Source: an uncultured Aquimarina sp. (GTDB taxonomy: Bacteria; Bacteroidota; Bacteroidia; Flavobacteriales; Flavobacteriaceae). Taken from it: DNA of 64,000 nucleotides. The position numbers and the translations under genes were made by a program. The DNA is taken from assembly GCA_947496705.1 (NCBI GenBank), contig CANMDW010000004.1:276209-340208 (forward strand), given 5' to 3'. This document shows positions 59,001 through 64,000 of this stretch, piece after piece. Each line of letters starts with the position of its first letter. The stretch's first letter is position 1. The notes under the pieces are model-generated. The model saw only the letters and a list, made by a program, of their open reading frames with translations. It was not told where the DNA came from and did not search any database.

Positions 59001-61906
59001 GAGAATGTAGTTACATTGGTATAATCTGCTCCGTTGGTAGCCGTACCGGTAAGGGTGATTGTTCCCGTAATAGGCGCTCCGGTGGTATTGATGATCCCTC
59101 CATCGATACTTACGGTAAATGTAGCATCCGAAGTTCCTTCAATAGCATCTGTAGTTTTGGTAATTGAATAGGATAACAATGATGAACAGCCCAGCATATC
59201 TCCGATGATAGTCCATAGATCGGTATTAATTAATTCATTTCGTTCATTTCCGGCCAGACAATATGTTAATCCATCGGCACCTAAGGTAACTCCACTGATT
59301 ACATTTTGACTTTCCCATCCTATTAATGTAGCATCATAGTTTGGAGTTGATAAACCGGAATTGGATAAGGCATTTGCCAATGATGTTACCATACCGATAT
59401 CCCAACCTCCAAGATCCTGATTGAATGCTGAAGCATTATTGAGCATAGCACTCATATCGGTTACATTACTGGTAGTCCAACCTCCAATATTTTGATTGAA
59501 GACAGTAGCATTGTTAAACATATTGGACATATTGAGCACGTTACCTGTATTCCAGTTACTAATATCCTGATTGAATATGGTGGCATTATCAAACATGCCA
59601 CTCATATTGGTCACATTACTGGTATCCCAACTGGTAACCGAACTGCTAATATCCTGATTGAACGCAATGGCATTGCTAAACATGTTTGACATATCGAGCA
59701 CGTTACTGGTATTCCAGTTGCTGATATTCTGATTAAACACCGTAGCATTATTGAACATAGCACTCATATTGGTCACATTGCTGGTATCCCAGGTGCTGAT
59801 GTCTCCATTGAATGCGATGGCACCGCTAAAGGCTCCATTCATACTTTGTATAGTAGATACATTCCACCCAGAGAGGTCGGCATTTACGGTAGTGGCACCG
59901 TTAAACAAATTGTCAAAAGAGGTTACATTGGATAGATCTGGAGTGTCTGTTGCGTTAATTTGAAAATTAGCTGTATCCATGAAGTTCAGCTTTGAAACGG
60001 CCAGATCTCCCCATTGCTCCACAGATAAGATGTTGGCTGCATTTACAGGGACCGCCTCAAAATCAAAACTTTCGAATTGCCCGTCGATACGTACGGTATA
60101 CACACCAGGTGTTGCATAGGTATGTGTCTTATTTGGAGTAGTGACCCCGGTTTCAATAGGTGATCCGTCTCCCCAGTCAACACTAAAATTATATTGTAAC
60201 GACCCACCACCAATATCATTTGGCAAGGTGATGATTTCATTTGCGGCATTAGTTTCCCAGGTAGTTATAAATAATGAAGAACAAATCAATCCATCGTCGT
60301 TTATTGTCCATGAGTTAGGCGCATTTATTAGTATAGTACGAGCCGCATCACTTAAACAATATGTCAATCCGGTAGCGCCCAAAGTAAGTCCGCTTTGTAC
60401 CGCTTGACTTTCCCATCCTATTAGTGTTGCATCATAATTTAGCGTTGATAAACCAGAGTTTGATAACATTTCGTCTAAGAATCCTACATTACTGATGTCC
60501 CAATTCCCCAAACTTTGATTGAATGCACTAGCACTGCTAAACATAAATGACATGCTTAATACATTGCTTGTGTCCCAACCCCCAATATTCTGATTAAATG
60601 AGTTGGCACTAGCAAACATAAAGTTCATGTCGGTTACTTTACTGGTATTCCAACCTCCAATATTTTGATTGAATCCTGAATTACCAGAAAACATACTACT
60701 CATGTTAGTCACTTCACTTGTGTCCCAACCCCCAATATCCTGATTAAATGAGTCGGCACTAGCAAACATAAAGTTCATGTTGGTCACTATACTTGTATTC
60801 CAGCCCCCAATATCCTGGTTGAATGCTGTAGCATTAAAAAACATCGTTAGCATATTGGTCACTTTGCTCGTATTCCAACCTCCAATATCCTGATTGAATG
60901 TAGTGGCGCCATTAAACATTCCTGTCATATTAGTCACTTCACTTGTATTCCAGATTCCAATGTTTTGATTGAATGCTGTAGCATTAGAAAACATAGTAGA
61001 CATATCGGTTACTTTACTAGTAATCCAACCACCAATATTTTGGTTAAATGCTGAGTTACCGGAAAACATACTACTCATGTTAGTAACTTCTCGGATATCC
61101 CATCCACTGATATCTTGATTAAATATAGTAGGTGTACTTGGTGCAGGCAGACTAGCGAACATAAAACTCATATTAGTTACTTTGCTCGTGATCCAATTTC
61201 CTATATTTTGATTGAAAGCAGTGGCACCGTTAAACATTTGAGACATATCAGTCACTTCGCTTGTATTCCATGTACTGATATCTCCATTAAATGCTGTTGC
61301 ACCCTCAAAAGTACTTACCATACTTGTAATCGTAGCAGTATTCCAGCCGGAAAGGTCGGCATTTACCGTAGATGCACCGTTAAACAGATTATCAAAAGAA
61401 GTTACATTGGTCAGATTTGGTACACCGGTTGCCAAAATTTGAAAATTGGAGGCACCGCTAAAACTAAGTTTTGATACGGCCAGGTTTCCCCATTGATCAA
61501 CCGATCTGAGCTTATCGGCATCGGGACTTGTTGGAATGCCTGTAAAGTCGAATTCTTCAAACTGTCCGCTGATCCTAACAATATGATTGCCGGGATTGGT
61601 ATAGGTGTGTTGTGTACCTGCAGTAATTACATTTTGAATAGGAGTACCATCTCCCCAATCGACCATAAAGTTGTATCCGGAGTCTGCTCCACTATTGGGT
61701 AGCGTGATGGTTTCGTTTGCAGTTGTAGTTTCCCAGGTGGTGATAAAATCCTGAGCATTAACCGATACACCTATCAGGAGAAAAAAGCATATAGCAATGA
61801 TGAGTTTTCTTTGCACACTTGATATAGTGCTTAGATCATGTATTGCAAGAGAACTTTGGTAGTGATACTTAAGTTTTAAATCTTTAAAGAGTAATTTTTT
61901 TATCAT
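56063..61906 (-). CDS. SprB-like adhesin with BspA repeats, Calx-beta domains and type B T9SS domain
   Basis: 1947 residues. The start ([14 protein letters not shown]) gives a long basic leader before the hydrophobic segment [17 protein letters not shown]; the leader is kept in the decayed copy at 62883, supporting this start. Two blocks follow (about 52-540 and 545-900), each a PKD-like domain (VDWGDGTPI) then BspA/DUF285 repeats ([16 protein letters not shown] and variants, about 25 residues each). Seven Calx-beta domains of 115 residues (about 910-1715, [12 protein letters not shown]) lead to a DUF11-like domain (about 1717-1810) and a gliding-motility type B sorting domain (about 1850-1947, [24 protein letters not shown]). 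It should be displayed at the surface by T9SS with its SprF partner. BspA repeats bind host or matrix proteins in other bacteria. Confidence 0.93.
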   Translation of the reverse strand: MIKKLLFKDLKLKYHYQSSLAIHDLSTISSVQRKLIIAICFFLLIGVSVNAQDFITTWETTTANETITLPNSGADSGYNFMVDWGDGTPIQNVITAGTQHTYTNPGNHIVRISGQFEEFDFTGIPTSPDADKLRSVDQWGNLAVSKLSFSGASNFQILATGVPNLTNVTSFDNLFNGASTVNADLSGWNTATITSMVSTFEGATAFNGDISTWNTSEVTDMSQMFNGATAFNQNIGNWITSKVTNMSFMFASLPAPSTPTIFNQDISGWDIREVTNMSSMFSGNSAFNQNIGGWITSKVTDMSTMFSNATAFNQNIGIWNTSEVTNMTGMFNGATTFNQDIGGWNTSKVTNMLTMFFNATAFNQDIGGWNTSIVTNMNFMFASADSFNQDIGGWDTSEVTNMSSMFSGNSGFNQNIGGWNTSKVTDMNFMFASANSFNQNIGGWDTSNVLSMSFMFSSASAFNQSLGNWDISNVGFLDEMLSNSGLSTLNYDATLIGWESQAVQSGLTLGATGLTYCLSDAARTILINAPNSWTINDDGLICSSLFITTWETNAANEIITLPNDIGGGSLQYNFSVDWGDGSPIETGVTTPNKTHTYATPGVYTVRIDGQFESFDFEAVPVNAANILSVEQWGDLAVSKLNFMDTANFQINATDTPDLSNVTSFDNLFNGATTVNADLSGWNVSTIQSMNGAFSGAIAFNGDISTWDTSNVTNMSAMFNNATVFNQNISNWNTSNVLDMSNMFSNAIAFNQDISSSVTSWDTSNVTNMSGMFDNATIFNQDISNWNTGNVLNMSNMFNNATVFNQNIGGWTTSNVTDMSAMLNNASAFNQDLGGWDIGMVTSLANALSNSGLSTPNYDATLIGWESQNVISGVTLGADGLTYCLAGNERNELINTDLWTIIGDMLGCSSLLSYSITKTTDAIEGTSDATFTVSIDGGIINTTGAPITGTITLTGTATNGADYTNVTTFSIPNGDNSVVVTIPVLDDTEVELTETIIATISAPNTGDINATNNADTATITDDDSASLTISIGSAVDAVEGTSDATFTVSLDNGVTNGTGAPITGTLTLTGTATNGADYTNVTTFSIPSGDSNVVVTIPVLDDTVVEPLETIIATISAPSIGSINTTNNADTATITDDDGAALTYSITKTTDAIEGTSNATFTVSIDGGTINTSGAPITGTIALTGTATNGADYTNVTTFSIANGDSSVVVTIPVLDDTEVEPLETIIATISAPSIGSINAANNADTATITDDDSASLTISIGSPVDAIEGTSDAAFTVSLDNGLTNGTGAPITGTLTLTGTATNGADYTNVTTFSIASGDSNIVVTIPVLNDTEVEPLETIIGNISAPSIGSINTTNNADTATITDDDGAALTISIGSAVDAIEGTSDATFTVSIDGGTINTTGAPITGTITLTGTATNGADYTNVTSFSIANGDSNVVVTIPVLDDTEVEPLETIIATISAPSIGSINTTNNADTATITDDDGAALTISIGSAVDAIEGTSDATFTVSIDGGTINTTGAPITGTITLTGTATNGADYTNVTSFSIANGDSSVVVTIPVLDDTEVELPETITATISAPSIGSINATNNADTATIIDDDSASLTISIGSPVDAIEGTSNAAFTISLDNGVTNQTGAPITGTLTLTGTATNGADYTDVAAFSIPDGGTSVVVTIPVIDDTEVEPLETIIATISAPSIGSINATNNADTATITDDDVAPNPNLAVSKIGTYEDTNNDGTLNTGDQILYTFIIENNGSETIRNITLTDPLPGIVLNGEAIDLASGEIDDTTFTATYELTEDDILLGSVTNQAFVTGLNPMDMEIIDFSDDPNNDLNIDDDGDGDGEDPTITELINEDELVIYEVITPNGDGKNDELRISGLAKFPNNSIIIYNRWGAKVFEADGYEQTGVPLFKGIAKGKNEVLPTGAYFFTLQYQNTIGALTYKSGYLHIN
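56760..59175. repeat. Seven Calx-beta coding repeats of about 345 bp
   Basis: Seven tandem units recognisable by GTATCAGCATTATTTGT near 56787, 57137, 57483, 57828, 58171, 58518 and 58863, about 345 bp apart. Adjacent units are highly similar at DNA level, some differing by only a few bases over 200 bp. Confidence 0.9.
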
Positions 61907-61983
61907 ATATTATTGATTTAACAGGGTTGATTAAAACAAAATATGTGCCCCAAACAGTTATATTATATGTGGTAGATACAATA

Positions 61984-62320
61984 TTTTCGACCAGACCATC
62001 TGCTTTAATCGATGGTAAAGTTATAGTCGGATTCTGTTCCACTATTCGATGGTGTGACGGTTTTGTATATAGTGGAATTTCTTAAGTCGTGATAAAATTT
62101 TGAGTATTAACCAATACACCTACTTAAGAAAAAGTATGGATAGTTATTTTGGTTTTTCTTTTTACACTCAATAATATAAATCATGTGTTACAAGAAAAAT
62201 TTGTATTGCAAGAAAATTTTGGTAATAATACTTAAATTTTAAAAGTTTTTAAAGTTGGTTTTTTGCCATATTTTACTGGTTTAAAAGGGGTTGTTGAAAC
62301 AAAATATGTGTCCCAAACAG
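61984..62320 (-). pseudogene. Decayed copy of the adhesin gene 5' end (copy 2)
   Basis: This stretch aligns with 61640-61957, the first 80-90 codons and leader of the adhesin gene. Shared blocks include TAAAGTT, CCACTATT, GTGATAAAATC/T, GAGCATTAACC/GAGTATTAACC, GATACAC/AATACAC and AAAACAAAATATGTG with CCCAAACAG. Identity is roughly three in four; the reading frame is broken and the start codon region is lost. It lies directly upstream of the intact gene. Confidence 0.75.
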
Positions 62321-62340
62321 TTTAAATGTTGGTTACAAGG

Positions 62341-62448
62341 TTTTCGATTAGTCCACCTCCAAGCTAAAGTTGTATCAATAATTGTGATGATTTATATACA
62401 ATAGTGGTTTCTCAAGTTGTAAACATTAACTACTATAGCTACCTAATC
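62341..62448 (-). pseudogene. Decayed copy of the adhesin gene 5' end (copy 3, coding part)
   Basis: TTTTCGATTAGTCCACCTCC, TAAAGTTGTAT, ATAGTGGTTTCTCAAGTTGT and AACATTAAC follow the order of copy 2 (TTTTCGACCAGACCATCTGC, TAAAGTTATAG, ATAGTGGAATTTCTTAAG, GTATTAACC). The match stops near TAGCTACCTAATC, the place where copy 4 material at about 62893 takes up the alignment. Confidence 0.6.
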
Positions 62449-62488
62449 ATCGATTGTGCATTTTAAATGCTACTGATTTTAATATCAT

Positions 62489-62827
62489 TCATATTTTTTC
62501 GAAATAAGATTTGTTAGATTGTATGGTTGTTATTTTAGATAAAATTCCTGATTTTCGAATATGTGTGACTATTCTTTGTATCGCTTTTGGTCCTTTCTTA
62601 CTAGTTTCTATGTAGAGAAATAATTTACGATGCTTACAATTACAGACACTATTTTCAATTTTACTACTGAGCGAACTAGGGTGCATTCTGAAGAAATGAT
62701 TCTTGCTATTAACAACTGTATATTCAGAAGTAAGAGCAGGTCTAATACCTTCAAGATCATTCAGATTAGGAATAAACCGTTTATACAGTAATAAATGTTC
62801 TGATAATATTTCTCGTAAAACTTCCAT
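62489..62827 (-). CDS. Small hypothetical ORF inside the decayed-copy region
   Basis: 112 residues (start MEVLREILSEHLLLYKRF), no signal peptide, no recognised family. The C-terminal half (KKGPKAIQRIVTHIRKSG) is basic and could be helical. It occupies most of the segment (about 62449-62892) that appears to split decayed copy 3. It may be a genuine small gene carried in with that segment, or chance. Confidence 0.35.
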   Translation of the reverse strand: MEVLREILSEHLLLYKRFIPNLNDLEGIRPALTSEYTVVNSKNHFFRMHPSSLSSKIENSVCNCKHRKLFLYIETSKKGPKAIQRIVTHIRKSGILSKITTIQSNKSYFEKI

Positions 62828-62882
62828 TGTTAATTACAATTTATTGCTAAACAGCAGTATGCACAACTTTTTTTGTTTTAAA

Positions 62883-63038
62883 TCAAAATGCAAAACGGGT
62901 ATACCTATAAAAAAGGTAGATAGCTGTTTTGAGTTTTCTTTGCATACTTGATGCAGTACTTAAATAATATATTGCAGAAGAATTTAGGTAACAAAACTTA
63001 AGTTTTATAAACTTTAAGAAGAGTAATTTTATCATCAT
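62883..63038 (-). pseudogene. Truncated leader of an adhesin gene copy
   Basis: 51 codons then TGA. The translation MMIKLLFLKFIKLKF, then SAIYYLSTASSMQRKLKTAI, clearly matches the first 40 residues of the 1947-residue adhesin ([35 protein letters not shown]) but loses the signal sequence and ends. The similarity also covers the upstream leader up to about 63110 (TTGATTTAACGGGGTT, AAAACAAAATAT). The bases from 63111 to 63457 are AT-rich, and I see no feature in them. Confidence 0.75.
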
Positions 63039-63457
63039 ATATCATTGATTTAACGGGGTTTTTTAAAACAAAATATAACATAAACAGCTAAAATTATACG
63101 TTTATCGATTAGTATCCTAGTAATTTCCGGTTTTTATTTTGTTTTTAACTTTTTTTTAAGGTAATGGCTTAAAAGCTTATTAGATCAAAGAGGAGAGTAC
63201 CATACGTTTCGGTAAACTGATGAATTTTAGGCTCCTTATTAGTAGTAATAACTAGATATATCTTAAATAAAAAAGTGTTATTACAGATATCCATTTTCTT
63301 TTGAAAAGAATTGTGCAATAAAAATACAAATTGCTATAAAATTTAACGGTATTATGTGGTCAATAAAAAGAAAGAAAAGACCTATAAAAAGCAAAAATAA
63401 ATGTTGTTTTTTTACCAAAGGTCAAACAAAGGAAAACAAAAGTATACCAAAGGCAAG

Positions 63458-63557
63458 AAAATCTATTTGCCGATACAATATGTAACAAATCCTTGTAAAT
63501 AAAGGGGGTAGAAGAGTTGGAGGTGAAATGGAGGTGCTAGATTTTGTATGCTTTTGA
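63458..63557. repeat. Dispersed repeat of about 100 bp, copy B
   Basis: Partner of the copy at 13093-13188, same orientation, about 50 kb apart. It ends 15 bp before the stop codon of the truncated gene on the minus strand. Both copies are followed by TTGGTAGGATT, with 20 or so extra bases here. Confidence 0.75.
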
Positions 63558-63571
63558 TGGGTTTTTGTTAG

Positions 63572-63781
63572 CTATTTGGTAGGATTGATCTTTAAAAATT
63601 TATGTTTTTCATACAATTTCTTTGCTTTGATTCTTTCCTGTTCTTCCATAGCGTCTCCATAGTCACAATAATTTGATATTAATTTGGCATCTTCTTTAGT
63701 TAATCCAACGGATAAGTATTTTCTATAAATATATGCTCCAGGGCAAATACAGCCTTCAACACCCCAATCTTCATCGGTAAG
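63572..63781 (-). pseudogene. 3' remnant of a small gene cut by an IS21-type element
   Basis: The minus-strand frame is open from the element boundary at about 63781 to TAG at 63572-63574, encoding about 69 residues, including EDWGVEGCICPGAYIYRKYL and KEDAKLISNYCDYGDAMEEQ. No ATG suits a complete gene, and the frame meets a stop just inside the element. The protein is not recognised; it is Cys-containing and Lys/Glu-rich at the end. Confidence 0.6.
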
Positions 63782-64000
63782 TGGCTATTTCGGAGTGACC
63801 GTGCCACCGATTTCGGTCAAATGGTGCCACTTAGAGAGATCCTGCAATTATAGTTAATTTTTGTTAATATCCATTTTTTAATTTTCCTTTTCTTAGTGAT
63901 TCCCCGACAAGGTTGATCCTGTAAGAAGAGTTTACGATCCGGTCAAGTATTGCATCTGCAATAGTTCCTTCTCCAATAATATCGTACCAAGCTGACACCG
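63782..64000 (-). mobile_element. IS21-family insertion sequence, one end
   Basis: The element end begins TGGCTATTTCGG at 63782 (TG terminus) and has two internal sub-repeats of the form ATTTCGGnnnnnnnnGTGCCAC (63787-63805 and 63810-63830), typical of the multiple transposase-binding sites of IS21 ends. The istB reading frame follows and runs off the window. Confidence 0.8.
63864..64000 (-). CDS. istB: IstB-like ATP-binding transposition helper, C-terminal fragment
   Basis: The last 45 codons of an IS21 helper ATPase, 5' part beyond the right edge. The end SAWYDIIGEGTIADAILDRI, then INLVGESLRKGK, is the conserved C-terminus of IstB proteins (AAA+ family, binds target DNA and directs the IstA transposase). 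Stop TAA at 63864-63866. The istA gene should lie further right. Confidence 0.88.
   Translation of the reverse strand, partial: VSAWYDIIGEGTIADAILDRIVNSSYRINLVGESLRKGKLKNGY

Noticed and set aside
56496..59024. Series of 111-codon + strand ORFs
   Set aside because: Antisense shadows of the Calx-beta repeats with exactly the repeat period.
62703..62951. 82-codon + strand ORF
   Set aside because: No family, no start signal, and it overlaps both the 112-codon ORF and the truncated adhesin leader.

Overview
The window comes from an AT-rich Bacteroidota genome. It is most likely a marine flavobacterium: it has SusC/SusD, FecR and ECF-sigma genes, CXPSR/CXPAR sulfatases, type IX secretion (T9SS) C-terminal domains of both types, a PorP/SprF protein, a DUF3078 barrel and an IS21-type element. 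Genus cannot be settled from the sequence; an Aquimarina- or Zobellia-like organism is an inference.

Region 1 (1-9230, all on +) is an accessory cluster with few familiar names. It holds a two-membrane-segment coiled-coil protein cut by the left edge, a divergent Hsp70/actin-fold protein, a protein with a helix-turn-helix-like core, a coiled-coil protein built on nine nearly identical 42-bp repeats, an HExxH protein resembling the eCIS-core/DUF4157 family, a putative secreted effector whose 3' end overlaps a small lipoprotein (immunity candidate), an Ala/Gly-rich protein, and two DcrB/DUF1795-like paralogues, one soluble and one membrane-anchored. I read it as a candidate effector or contractile-injection cargo cluster. 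This is the part of the window most likely to hold an undescribed system. A DUF3078 outer-membrane barrel (9262-10299) follows and abuts, tail to tail, a NarL-type two-component pair (10300-12885, minus strand).

Region 2 (13292-42578, all on +) is a polysaccharide utilization locus of about 29 kb. It contains a sulfatase, an SGNH acetylesterase, an ECF sigma factor, a GH127-type (DUF1680) enzyme, FecR, SusC with an STN domain, SusD, two related clan GH-A hydrolases carrying DNRLRE/CBM96 modules, GH27, GH2, GH92, a second sulfatase and a second GH2. The last seven genes are tightly packed or overlapping. The enzyme set suggests a sulfated, galactose-rich glycan, probably of algal origin. A shared motif, GGTGT followed 22 bp later (start to start) by TCTTA/T, lies upstream of the first sulfatase, GH127 and FecR. 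It is a good candidate for the promoter of the locus's own ECF sigma factor. Import signals would pass from the SusC STN domain through FecR to sigma.

Region 3 (42579-45104) is a junction: an inverted repeat, a 23-bp tandem repeat, a HU-like/DUF4469 DNA-binding gene with its terminator, one doubtful ORF, a small secreted protein and a perfect 38-bp palindrome acting as a likely two-way terminator.

Region 4 (45105-61906, minus strand) is a four-gene surface-adhesin operon: a 1947-aa SprB-like protein (BspA/DUF285 repeats, seven Calx-beta domains, type B T9SS domain), its PorP/SprF partner, an OmpA protein with two tandem OmpA-like domains, and a 2500-aa repeat adhesin with a type A T9SS domain. 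Upstream (61980-63110) lie decayed copies of the adhesin gene's 5' end and leader, one apparently split by about 450 bp of other sequence.

Region 5 (63458-64000) holds a second copy of a roughly 100-bp dispersed repeat (first copy at 13093), the 3' remnant of a small gene, and an IS21-family element that truncates it and runs off the right edge.
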